A stretch of DNA of 64,000 bases from Sandaracinus sp. (GTDB lineage Bacteria > Myxococcota_A > Polyangia > Polyangiales > Houyiibacteriaceae), in NCBI GenBank assembly GCA_002699025.1, contig PABA01000182.1, positions 62,001 to 126,000 of the forward strand, given 5' to 3'. A program made the translations under genes and the position numbers. The notes beneath the pieces are model-generated. The model saw only the letters and a program-made list of their open reading frames with translations, was not told where the DNA came from and searched no databases. This document shows, piece after piece, positions 7,928 to 17,045 of the stretch. Numbering within the stretch: position 1 is the first letter of the stretch; each line of letters starts with the position of its first letter.

Positions 7928-9898
7928 ATGATCACCCCGGAGAGACTCACGCAGCTCGGACGCCTCGCCGAGGTCGTCCCCGCCCCGGACGGCTCCTGGC
8001 TGGCCGCGGCCATCGCCCGCCTCGACGAGGACGACGCCGCCTACGTGCACGACCTCTGGCGCATCCCGCTGGACGGCGGCGTGCCCCGAAAGCTCACGCG
8101 CGGACCCTGGGACGATCGCTCGCCGCGCTTCCGGCGCGACGGGAGCCTCTGCTTCCTCTCGAACCGGGCGCACGGGAAGAAGCCCGAGGAGGGCGAGGAG
8201 AAGCGCGCGCAGGTCTGGGTGCTGCCCGAGGACGGCGGCGATCCACGGCGCCTGACGGACGAGCCGCTGGGCGTGCGCGACTTCCGGCTCGCGGCGAACG
8301 CGGACGTGATGGTCGTGCTCGCGGACGTCTGGCCGGGCGTGGCGCACGAGGAGCAGCGGGCGCACGCGAAGGAGGTCTCCGAGAAGGGGCCGAGCCTTCT
8401 CCACTACACGCGCATGCCCGTGCGCTACTGGGATCGCTGGGAGCCGGCGGCCTCGCCGCACCTGATCGCCTACACGAGCGAGGGGGAGGAGCGCCGGGAC
8501 CTGACGCCCCGGGCGCATCGGGCGCATCGGGACGTGGGCTGGGATCTCTCGGCCGACGGCGAGCGCGTCGTGATCGGCAGCCGCGAGACCGTGCACGCCG
8601 ACCGCATCGAGGACGTCTGGCTGGCGATCCTCTCGGTGAAGGGCGCGCCGGATGCGGAGCCGATCGAGCTCGGGCGGGGGCGCCGGAGCAGCCACCAGGC
8701 GCCGCGCTTCAGCCCCGACGGCTTGCGCGTGGCGACGGCGCGGACGACGCGGCGGGAGGGCGAGCTCTACGCGCACGACCTGGTGCTCTACGACCTCGAG
8801 GGGCGCGAGCGCGTCCTGGACGAAGGCTGGGATCGCTGGGCGACGCCCGAGTGCTGGGTCGACTGGAACACGCTCCTGGCGCGCTACGACGACCAGGGGA
8901 ACGTGCGGCTCGCGCGGGTGGACGCGGCGGGCAAGGGCGTGGAGAAGCTGCCCTTCGAGGGGAGCTACGGCGGGGCGCATCCGCTGCCCGAGGGGCAGGG
9001 CTTCGTCGGCGTGGGGCATACGCTGCTCCAGCCGCCGCGGGCGTTCCGGCTGGTGGGCAGCGTCATGGAGTGGCTGGCCGACCCGAGCGGCTGGGAGCCG
9101 GACGAGGTGGCCGAGGTGGAGGTCGAGGACCTCGCCTTCGCGGCGCCGGACCCGGTGGAAGAGGGTGGCGAGCCGGCGACGGTGCGGGGCTTTCTGCTGA
9201 AGCCGCCGGGGGAGGGGCCGCATCCGACGCTGCTCTGGATCCACGGCGGGCCGATCTCCCAGTGGTCCGACGGCTGGCACTGGCGCTGGAACCCGCTCGT
9301 GCTCGTGCAGGCGGGCTACGCCGTGGCGCTGCCGAACCCGCGCGGCTCGACGGGCGAGGGGCACGCCTTCACGGCGGGCATCTGGGGGAACCGCTGGGGC
9401 GAGGCCTGCTACCGGGACCTGATGGCGGTGAGCGACGGGCTCGCCGCGCGGGAGGACGTGGACGAGGGGCGGCTGGTCGCCATGGGCGGGAGCTTCGGCG
9501 GCTACATGACGAACTACCTCGGGGGCCGGACGGAGCGCTTCGCGGCGCTGGTGTCACACGCCGGGCTCTGGGATCTGCGCGCCTTCTACGGGGTGACGGA
9601 TGTGCCGAGCTTCTTCGGCATGCAGAACGCGTCGACGCCCTGGGAGGGAGAGATCGACAAGCACTCGCCGCATCGGAACGTGGGGAGCTGGGAGTCGCCG
9701 GTGCTCATCCTGCACGGCAGCCGGGACTACCGGGTGCCGGTCGGGGAGGCGCTGGCGATGTTCGAGGCGCTGCAGGCGCACGGGGTGGAGAGCGAGCTGG
9801 CGGTCTTCCCGGACGAGAACCACTGGATCCTGAAGCCGCGGAACGCGCGGGCCTGGTACCGCACGGTGATCGACTTCCTGAACCGCAAGCTCGCCTGA
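7928..9898 (+). CDS. S9 family prolyl-oligopeptidase-type peptidase (acylaminoacyl/dipeptidyl peptidase)
   Basis: A 656-residue protein with no signal peptide, so probably cytoplasmic. Residues 1 to about 400 form a WD/TolB-like beta-propeller (repeats such as SPRFRRDGSLCFLSN and APRFSPDGLRVATA). The C-terminal third is an alpha/beta-hydrolase with the S9 signature: HGGP, GGSFGGYMTN (nucleophile Ser522), HGSRDYRVP (Asp600) and DENHW (His632). The length is normal for the family. It would cleave short peptides, removing N-terminal acyl-amino acids or dipeptides; the exact specificity cannot be read. It converges on the M17 aminopeptidase gene with only 57 nt between, a plausible peptide-catabolism pair. 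Confidence 0.9.
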   Translation: MITPERLTQLGRLAEVVPAPDGSWLAAAIARLDEDDAAYVHDLWRIPLDGGVPRKLTRGPWDDRSPRFRRDGSLCFLSNRAHGKKPEEGEEKRAQVWVLPEDGGDPRRLTDEPLGVRDFRLAANADVMVVLADVWPGVAHEEQRAHAKEVSEKGPSLLHYTRMPVRYWDRWEPAASPHLIAYTSEGEERRDLTPRAHRAHRDVGWDLSADGERVVIGSRETVHADRIEDVWLAILSVKGAPDAEPIELGRGRRSSHQAPRFSPDGLRVATARTTRREGELYAHDLVLYDLEGRERVLDEGWDRWATPECWVDWNTLLARYDDQGNVRLARVDAAGKGVEKLPFEGSYGGAHPLPEGQGFVGVGHTLLQPPRAFRLVGSVMEWLADPSGWEPDEVAEVEVEDLAFAAPDPVEEGGEPATVRGFLLKPPGEGPHPTLLWIHGGPISQWSDGWHWRWNPLVLVQAGYAVALPNPRGSTGEGHAFTAGIWGNRWGEACYRDLMAVSDGLAAREDVDEGRLVAMGGSFGGYMTNYLGGRTERFAALVSHAGLWDLRAFYGVTDVPSFFGMQNASTPWEGEIDKHSPHRNVGSWESPVLILHGSRDYRVPVGEALAMFEALQAHGVESELAVFPDENHWILKPRNARAWYRTVIDFLNRKLA

Positions 9899-9910
9899 CG
9901 CCCCGGCGCC

Positions 9911-9935
9911 CCGAGCGACCCGCTTCGGCGCTCGG
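9911..9935. terminator. possible bidirectional terminator hairpin between S9 and M17 genes
   Basis: Inverted repeat CCGAGCG / CGCTCGG with an 11-nt loop in the 57-nt gap between two converging genes. There is no T-tract, so it is a weak call. Confidence 0.3.
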
Positions 9936-9955
9936 AGCCCGGTCGCTGGCGGCCG

Positions 9956-11374
<1,419 letters not shown>

Positions 11375-11490
11375 GGTCTTCCTCCTGAGGCCGGCGAGAG
11401 TGCCACAGGGGCGGGCACGCCGTCTTCCGCCGGGCCCTTCCGCCGGTGGTCTGGGCCCCGGCCTCCCTCGACAGGCCCGGCCGAGGGTCC

Positions 11491-11496
11491 TAGACC
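11491..11496 (+). promoter_or_regulatory. -10-like box of the DUF2452 gene
   Basis: TAGACC ends 6 nt before the GTG at 11503. GGAG also falls in the gap but too close to the start to be an ideal ribosome site. Confidence 0.42.
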
Positions 11497-11502
11497 GGAG
11501 GC

Positions 11503-11991
11503 GTGGCGGAGAAGAAGCACGACGGCGGCAAGCACCGGGGCAGCGGCCGGAGCTCGCCCTATGGGCTGAGCCGGCTCGCGCCGGCGATCACGCTCGTCGA
11601 CGTGGCGAAGGAGATCGAGCGGGCCGACGAGATGATCGGGCAGACGACCTCGTCGAAGCTCAAGCTCATCGCCGACCAGATCCGCTTCCTCCAGGAGCAG
11701 GCGCGGGGGATCCTCGAGGACGCCAAGCGCGACCTCGACCTGCACCGGGCCGACTGCGCCTTCTCGCGGCGGATCGGGCACGTCTACCACCTCTACGAGC
11801 GGGACGACGGATCGCTCTACTGGTCCATGGTCTCGCTCGAGGAGTGGGGCGGGGAACCGCCGCACGCCTACGCGGGCTCCTACCGGCTCGGGCCGGACCA
11901 GTCGTGGACCCCCGTCGAGGAGATCGACGACGAGGTGGATCTGGACCCGCTCACCGGCGAGGCGATCGTGCGCAAGCTCCTGCCGGGCTGA
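11503..11991 (+). CDS. DUF2452 (C1orf50-like) protein
   Basis: A 162-residue soluble protein. The central region (LVDVAKEIERADEMIG, KLKLIADQIRFLQEQAR, then HVYHLYERDDGSLYWSML-like and SLEEWGG) matches DUF2452, the family of the human protein C1orf50, as I recall it. The N-terminal 25 residues are basic and probably disordered; the C-terminus is acidic. The helical middle is amphipathic and could mediate protein contacts. No catalytic motif is visible and no function is established for the family. It is monocistronic, with a -10-like box next to the GTG start. Confidence 0.75.
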   Translation: MAEKKHDGGKHRGSGRSSPYGLSRLAPAITLVDVAKEIERADEMIGQTTSSKLKLIADQIRFLQEQARGILEDAKRDLDLHRADCAFSRRIGHVYHLYERDDGSLYWSMVSLEEWGGEPPHAYAGSYRLGPDQSWTPVEEIDDEVDLDPLTGEAIVRKLLPG

Positions 11992-12124
11992 CTCCGGCGA
12001 CGGGCGGAGTCCGTCGAGGCGCCCCCGACCGGTGCTCGATCATCGGTGGATCCGCGGAGACGCTCGCTCCGTCGACCGAGCGCCCCGCAGAGCCAGTATC
12101 TCGGCAGGCCGCGGGCCGCTGCGG

Positions 12125-12130
12125 TAGGCT
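12125..12130 (+). promoter_or_regulatory. -10-like box of the PEGA gene
   Basis: TAGGCT ends 8 nt before the GTG at 12139. The same hexamer precedes the starts at 18800, 24911 and 57241. Confidence 0.42.
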
Positions 12131-12138
12131 CGGCGGTC

Positions 12139-13125
12139 GTGATCGGCCGGGGCGTAGACAGCCAGGGGTGTGGAGCGAGGCGGGGCGCGGGGACTCGCGC
12201 GCGGCGCAGCGCCCTGCTCGCCCTCGTCCTGCTCGGCGCCCTCGCCCCCGGGCCCCTCGCCGCGCAGGACGCGGAAGACGAGGAGGCGCAGGCGCGCGAG
12301 CTCTTCATCGAGGGCGCCCACGCCTACCAGGCCGAGGACTACGACACGGCGCTCGAGGCCTTCACGCGCTCCTACGCGATCCGCCCGGTGCCCGTCGTCC
12401 TCTTCAACCTCGCCCAGACGCTCCGCTTCCTCGGCCGGGCGGCGGAGGCCGTGGATGCCTTCGATCGCTATCTCGAGACCGAGGACGAGGTGCCCGAGGA
12501 GCGGCGGGTGGCCATCGAGGACGCCGTCGCGGAGCTCCGCGCCGAGCTCGCCCCGGTGCGGCTGATCGTGGACACGCCGGGCGTGGAGGTGCGGGTGGGC
12601 GAGCGCCTCCTCGGGACGAGCCCCTTCCCCGAGCGCGTGTGGGTGACGCCGGGCTCGCGCCGCTTCGAGGCGACGAAGGAGAACCACGAGCCGGCGACGC
12701 GGACGGTCGAGCTCCGCGCCGGTGAGGAGGCGACGGTGCGGCTGGCGCCCCAGGCGCTGCCTGCCGAGGGCACGCTGGTGGTGACGGCGAGCGTGGACCC
12801 GGCGGTGGTCTCGGTCGGCGAGCGCCGCATCGGCGAGACGCCTCTCGAGCTTCCCTACCCGGCCGGCGAGCTCGAGGTGGAGGTCGAGGCGCCCGGCTAC
12901 CGGAGCTTCGCGGAGGTCGTGGAGCTCGCCGATGGGCAGCGGCTCGAGCTGCACGCCGAGCTGACGCCGCGGCTCCGGCTCGCGGAGAAGTGGTGGTTCT
13001 GGGCGACGCTCGGCGGCGTGGTGGTGCTCGGCGTGGTGGCGGCGCTGGCGGCGACGCTGCCGGCCGATACGCAGCCGCTCGAGGGCACGCTGCCGACGGT
13101 CCGAGCGCTGGAGCTGGGGCCGTGA
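12139..13125 (+). CDS. TPR and double-PEGA domain envelope protein
   Basis: About 328 residues from GTG 12139; the frame is open further upstream but the -10-like box argues for this start. A basic N-terminus and signal helix end near ALAPGPLAAQ. A TPR region (residues 50-115: ELFIEGAHAYQAEDYDTALE) follows, then two PEGA-like beta domains (about 135-205 and 210-285, each with a GERLLGTSPF / GERRIGETPLE turn), and a C-terminal helix near 290-312 (KWWFWATLGGVVVLG). The layout suggests a membrane-attached periplasmic or cell-surface scaffold. It overlaps the next lipoprotein gene by 4 nt, so the two products probably act together. No enzyme motif is seen. Confidence 0.8.
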   Translation: MIGRGVDSQGCGARRGAGTRARRSALLALVLLGALAPGPLAAQDAEDEEAQARELFIEGAHAYQAEDYDTALEAFTRSYAIRPVPVVLFNLAQTLRFLGRAAEAVDAFDRYLETEDEVPEERRVAIEDAVAELRAELAPVRLIVDTPGVEVRVGERLLGTSPFPERVWVTPGSRRFEATKENHEPATRTVELRAGEEATVRLAPQALPAEGTLVVTASVDPAVVSVGERRIGETPLELPYPAGELEVEVEAPGYRSFAEVVELADGQRLELHAELTPRLRLAEKWWFWATLGGVVVLGVVAALAATLPADTQPLEGTLPTVRALELGP

Positions 13126-13682
13126 GGCGGGACGCGCTCGTGACGGGGGCCGCGCTGGCCATGCTGCTGGCGCTCGGGGGCTGTGGGGACGGAACGCCCA
13201 CGCAGCTCTTCGTCTGCTACGGGATCGATCCGGAGCTGGTGGCGCCGGACACGGTCGTGCGCGCCTGCGTGCGGAGCGACGAGGGCGAGGCGCTCTTCGG
13301 CTGCGACGAGACCTCCGTCTTGAGCCTCGGGCAGACCGGCGCCGTGCTCAGCCAGGCGGTGGTGCAGGGTGGCGCGGAGCGGGTGCGCATCTCGCTCGCG
13401 GGGGAGGTGACGCGACCCGGTCCCGGCGGGACCACGCGCACCGTGCCGGTCGAGCAGGCGCTGGACGTGCCCTTCGTGCCGGGCGAGATCATCGACGTGA
13501 CGTTGCGCCTCGAGCCGAGCTGCCTGGATCGCACCTGCACGGACGGAACGACGTGCATCGATGGCGCCTGCGTGGACGCGTCGGTGAACGAGCGCTGCCT
13601 GACGCCCCACGGGATGCTGCCGCGCGAGGGCTGCACGGATCCGCGCCTCGTCGCTGCGTGCCCGGCGCCCTTCGACGACTGA
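13122..13682 (+). CDS. lipoprotein of unknown function, coupled to the PEGA gene
   Basis: A 186-residue protein starting at a GTG that overlaps the PEGA stop (GTGA). The lipoprotein signal ends LLALGGC. The mature part looks like an immunoglobulin-like beta domain with scattered cysteines, followed by a Cys-rich end (CLDRTCTDGTTCIDGACVD). I recognise no family. The translational coupling implies a fixed stoichiometry with the PEGA/TPR protein, most simply as its periplasmic partner. Confidence 0.72.
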   Translation: MRRDALVTGAALAMLLALGGCGDGTPTQLFVCYGIDPELVAPDTVVRACVRSDEGEALFGCDETSVLSLGQTGAVLSQAVVQGGAERVRISLAGEVTRPGPGGTTRTVPVEQALDVPFVPGEIIDVTLRLEPSCLDRTCTDGTTCIDGACVDASVNERCLTPHGMLPREGCTDPRLVAACPAPFDD

Positions 13683-13708
13683 AGGCGCTCGCTCTCGCTT
13701 CGCGTTCG

Positions 13709-14062
13709 CTCGCTCTCGCTCGCGGCTTTCCGCTCTCCGCCGTCCGCTCTCCGTGGGGGGCGGACCATCGCGCCGGCGGCGGCCGCGTTCGCGTTCGCGG
13801 AGAGAAGGGGCGTGGATGCGCGCGGCTTGGCTCGCTCTCGCTCGCGGCTTTCCGCTCTCCGCCGTCCGCTCTCCGTGGGGGGCGGACCAACGCACGGGCG
13901 GCGGCCGCGTTCGCGGAGGACGGGGCGTGGATGCGCGCGGCTTCGCTCGCTCTCGCTCGCGGCTTTCCGCTCTCCGCCGTCCGCTCTCCGTGGGGGACGG
14001 ACCATCGCACAGGCGGCGGCCGCGTTCGCGGAGGACGGGGCGTGGATGCGCGCGGCTTCGAC
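13709..14062. repeat. three tandem 115-122-bp repeats
   Basis: Units begin at 13709, 13831 and 13946 with CTCGCTCTCGCTCGCGGCTT and run through a TTTCCGC...CCGCCGTCCGC stretch to GGGGCGTGGATGCGCGCGGC. On the minus strand they contain CGGACGGCGGAGAGCGGA, also found in the repeat at 43786-44045. Confidence 0.88.
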
Positions 14063-14200
14063 CGGGGCGTCCTGCGGACGTCGGGAGGTCCGAGCGGGAC
14101 CGGGGAGATGCCGGCGCGACGTCGAGCGAGCCCGATATCTTCTTGATCTCGGATGCTTGCGCGATGCGTGGCGCAAGGCGCGGGAACGCTCGAGACGGAG

Positions 14201-14228
14201 AAGTTGAACTTGACGTCAGGTTCAACTT
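14201..14228. promoter_or_regulatory. 28-bp near-perfect palindrome with TGACGTCA core
   Basis: AAGTTGAAC and GTTCAACTT flank a central TGACGTCA; only one base pair of the 28-bp dyad is mismatched. It is much less GC-rich than its surroundings. It could be a protein-binding site or a hairpin at the meeting point of two convergent genes. There is no T-tract. Confidence 0.5.
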
Positions 14229-14380
14229 TGGTTGCTCTCGCTTCGCGTCCGCGGACCGTGGCTCCGTGGCTTCACGCTCGACGCCCCCTTCTCTCCGCGA
14301 ACGCGGCCTCTGCGCGTCGTCGAGCGGCCCGCTGCGGACGCGGACGGCGAGCGGACGGCCGCGAGGCGAGCGGGAGCGAC

Positions 14381-16126
14381 TCAGGGATAGGAGAGGTCGA
14401 TCTGCATGCCGAGCCGGCGCATGGAGCTGTCGCGCATGGTGCTCCGGCGCATCGTGCTCGCGCGCATGGTCGTGCTGCGGCGCGGACGCCGGCGGCGCAT
14501 CACCGTGGCCTCGTCCTCTTCGACGGTGTCCACCTCGGCGACCTCGGGCTCGTCGGTCTCCGTGATCTCCGGGAGCGCCTCGGAGACCTCGGGCAGCGGC
14601 TCGCGCTCGGTCGGCAGATCGAGCGGCGGCAGCTCCACCTCGAGCGGCTGGCGGAAGATCCCGTCGTAGCGCCAGAGCTCCCGCTCGCCGAGTAGCGCGC
14701 GCACGTGGTGCACCTCGTCGCTCGGCTCCACCTCCATCCGCGGTACCTCGAGCACCGCTCCGTCGACCTCGAGCGTGACCCCGTCCGGCACCTGCGTGAA
14801 GACGATCTCCACCGGCGCCGGCGGCCCGCTCGGCTCGACGACGACCGGGGCCGCCGAGGTGGGCTCGGGCGCCGAGGGCTCGTCCGGGCTCAGGGCCCAG
14901 GCCGTGAGCCCGAAGGCCAGGCCGAGGATCGCCACGCCCCCCGCCGCGAAGAGGCCGAGCTGGCGCCGCGTGAGCCCGAGGGGGGCCTTCGCGGACTGCT
15001 CGAGCGTGGGGGTCGGCGTCAGCTCCAGCGGCGCGGGCGGCGCGGCCCCCTCGAGCTCGGCGACCCGGGGCCGCGGCGAGATCCCGCTCTCGGAGGGTGT
15101 GAGATCGACCCCGACGAGCCGGAGCTCCTCCGAGGGGACGTCGCCGTCCTGGGGCCGGTCGGGCGCGTAGAACGCTGCGTCCTCGCCCACCGGCACGGCC
15201 CGGCCGAGCAGCCGCCGCACGAGCCGCGTCTCGCTCGCGGCCTCTTGGCTCGCCATCCACGTGCGGAGCGCGTGGGCGAGGCTCTCGCAGCTGTCGAAGC
15301 GGTCGGTGGGGCTGCGGCGAAGCGCGCGCATGACGATGCGCTCGAGGGCCGGCGGGCAGGGCCGCACGCTCGAGGGCTTCGGCGTGGGCTCGTGGAACAT
15401 CGCGTTCATCGTGAGGATCGGATCCTCGCGGGCGTAGAGGCGCGCTCCGGTGAGCATCTCCCAGAGCACGATGCCGAGGGAGAACTGATCGGCGCGTCCG
15501 TCGACCTCCTTCCCGCGGGCCTGCTCCGGCGCCATGTAGGGGAGCTTGCCCTTGATGACGCCGCTCTCCGTGCGGTTCTGCTGGTAGGCGCTCTTCGCGA
15601 TGCCGAAGTCCAGCACGCGCACGTGCCCGTCGCGCGTGAGGAAGAGGTTGTGCGGGGAGATGTCGCGGTGGACGAGGTCGATGGGCTGCCCGGCCCGGTC
15701 GCGCTTGCGGTGCGCGTAGTCGAGGGCGCTGGCGGCCTGGGCGACGATCGCGGCGGCAGCGTGCGGCGGGACGGCCTCGTGCTGGGCGCCGAGGCGCTGG
15801 AGCACGGTCCAGAGGTCGCGCCCCTTGAGGAACTCCATGACGATGCAGGGGCGCCCCTCGAGCTTCGTCACGTCGTGGATGTGCACGATGTTCGGGTGCG
15901 TGAGCATCGCGGCGACGCGGGCCTCGCGCATGAACATCTCGACGAAGCGCTCGTCCTCGGCGAGGTGCGGGAGGATCGCCTTGATCACCACGGGCCGCGT
16001 CACCTCGCCGTCCATCCGCTGGGCAGCGAGGAAGACCTCGGCCATGCCGCCGGTGCCGAGCTTACGGACGAGGCGGTACTGGCCGAGCGATTGGGCCTTC
16101 AGAGCGGGCATCGCGCCGGACGGCAT
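14381..16126 (-). CDS. membrane Ser/Thr protein kinase with Met-Arg-Ser/Thr repeat tail
   Basis: A 581-residue Hanks-type kinase. The kinase domain spans about 18-285: GTGGMAEVFLA (P-loop), VVIKAI, HRDISPHN (catalytic loop in the form common in myxobacteria), DFGIAKS and YMAPEQARG. All catalytic residues are present. A linker and a membrane helix (LGLFAAGGVAILGLAFGL) follow, then an extracytoplasmic beta-like region and an acidic stretch. The last 40 residues are basic and repetitive (MRRSTMRDSSMRR). The ATG at 16126 has GGGGGTGACC directly upstream; GCATG at 16111 is an alternative. The tail could be a phosphoacceptor or nucleic-acid-like binding segment, but it lies outside the membrane in the simple topology. 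Substrates are unknown. Confidence 0.88.
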   Translation of the reverse strand: MPSGAMPALKAQSLGQYRLVRKLGTGGMAEVFLAAQRMDGEVTRPVVIKAILPHLAEDERFVEMFMREARVAAMLTHPNIVHIHDVTKLEGRPCIVMEFLKGRDLWTVLQRLGAQHEAVPPHAAAAIVAQAASALDYAHRKRDRAGQPIDLVHRDISPHNLFLTRDGHVRVLDFGIAKSAYQQNRTESGVIKGKLPYMAPEQARGKEVDGRADQFSLGIVLWEMLTGARLYAREDPILTMNAMFHEPTPKPSSVRPCPPALERIVMRALRRSPTDRFDSCESLAHALRTWMASQEAASETRLVRRLLGRAVPVGEDAAFYAPDRPQDGDVPSEELRLVGVDLTPSESGISPRPRVAELEGAAPPAPLELTPTPTLEQSAKAPLGLTRRQLGLFAAGGVAILGLAFGLTAWALSPDEPSAPEPTSAAPVVVEPSGPPAPVEIVFTQVPDGVTLEVDGAVLEVPRMEVEPSDEVHHVRALLGERELWRYDGIFRQPLEVELPPLDLPTEREPLPEVSEALPEITETDEPEVAEVDTVEEDEATVMRRRRPRRSTTMRASTMRRSTMRDSSMRRLGMQIDLSYP

Positions 16127-16262
16127 GGTCACCCCCGCGTGGGGAGGGGTCAATCGCTTGGGCGCGCTGAGCGCGCGCGGGAGGGGGGACGGGGCGTCGG
16201 GGCGAGGCGGGGGCGAGGGCGCGCGGCGGTGGGCGGCGGAGTGGTCGGAGCGTAGCGGGGGC

Positions 16263-16859
16263 TCAGCGGCCGCCGAGGAGGTCTTCCATGCGGGCGCGGT
16301 CGCGGGCGGGGAGGTTCTCGGTGACCTGGCGGCACTCCTCGGCGTGGGCGACGGCGTAGCGGGGGAGCAGGCAGCGGCGGGCGGGCTCCGGGAGCTGCTC
16401 GCAGGCGTCGACGAAGAGCGCCCGCGGCGGCATCTCGCGCACCTCGTCGGGGAACTGGGCGGCGACGGCCCGCACCATCGCGCGCACGGACTCGTAGGCC
16501 GCGTCGCACTCGCTCGCGCCGACCTCGTGCTCCTCCGCCTCGGCGAGGGCCGTGGCGACCGTGTCGTCCACGTCGGGGCCGTCTTCCGCGCCCTCGCCTT
16601 CCCCGCCGGCGTTCTCGGCCGCGGCGGGGACCACCTCCGGCGGGAGCGGCGGCACCCCGGTCCCCTCCTCGGGGGCTTCCTCGGCGCCGTCCTCGGCGGC
16701 CCCTTCGTCGGCGCCGCGATCGCCCGAACGGTCCGCGGCTTCGGCCGGCGGCCCCTCCTCCCGCTCGACCCGCTCGTGGAGCTCCCCCTCTCCTCCCCCA
16801 CCGCACGCGGCGAGCATCAGGGCGATCAGCAGAGCGCACGGCGGGCGGCGGGCGTCCAT
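16263..16859 (-). CDS. acidic lipoprotein of unknown function
   Basis: A 198-residue protein. The signal MDARRPPCALLIALMLAAC ends in a lipobox (Cys19) followed by GGGG. Residues 25-110 are a low-complexity Glu/Gly/Ala/Pro linker. A small helical domain with four cysteines fills 120-198 (SECDAAYESVRAMV, FVDACEQLP, RRCLLPRYAV, EECRQV), which would form two disulfides in the periplasm. The family is not recognised. The kinase gene follows 136 nt downstream on the same strand. The divergent Cys-rich lipoprotein gene shares its upstream region, which contains a 20-bp near-palindrome. Confidence 0.72.
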   Translation of the reverse strand: MDARRPPCALLIALMLAACGGGGEGELHERVEREEGPPAEAADRSGDRGADEGAAEDGAEEAPEEGTGVPPLPPEVVPAAAENAGGEGEGAEDGPDVDDTVATALAEAEEHEVGASECDAAYESVRAMVRAVAAQFPDEVREMPPRALFVDACEQLPEPARRCLLPRYAVAHAEECRQVTENLPARDRARMEDLLGGR

Positions 16860-16935
16860 CCCGCGCTCATGGCCGCCCCGGAGCCCCACCGCAAGGGCGA
16901 TGCTGGGGTCCAGCCACCCCGGGATCCCCCTCGAT

Positions 16936-16955
16936 CCGGCCATTCGAGTGGCCGG
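16936..16955. promoter_or_regulatory. 20-bp near-palindrome, candidate operator (site A)
   Basis: CCGGCCATTCGAGTGGCCGG, one mismatched pair, lies between divergent lipoprotein genes, 77 nt from the start at 16859 and 90 nt from the start at 17046. Its 16-bp core GGCCATTCGAGTGGCC is nearly identical to site B at 33887-33902. Confidence 0.5.
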
Positions 16956-17029
16956 CTCTCACCACCGAGACACGCCCTGCGCCCGGAAATTCACCCAGCT
17001 GGCGCGAGATCCAGGTGGCTCGGATCTTG

Positions 17030-17035
17030 TAGACT
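17030..17035 (+). promoter_or_regulatory. -10-like box of the Cys-rich lipoprotein gene
   Basis: TAGACT ends 10 nt before the ATG at 17046, the longest gap of the set. Confidence 0.4.
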
Positions 17036-17045
17036 TGCACCCACG

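Larger units (their letters stand above)
13683..14380. other. 698-nt convergent intergenic region
   Basis: No gene seen. It holds three long tandem repeats (13709-14062), a 28-bp palindrome (14201-14228) and a low-complexity CGCTC-rich segment near 14230-14370. It separates a plus-strand lipoprotein gene from a minus-strand kinase gene. Confidence 0.65.

Noticed and set aside
13709-14062. Regular long repeats that could suggest a CRISPR-like array (also 43786-44045 and 35819-36050)
   Set aside because: Copies are contiguous and similar over the full unit; there are no short identical repeats separated by unique spacers, and no cas genes nearby.
13850-14150. Frames through the tandem repeats read as short proteins
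   Set aside because: They exist in several frames on both strands because the repeats lack stops, and they have no start signals or coding-type codon bias.
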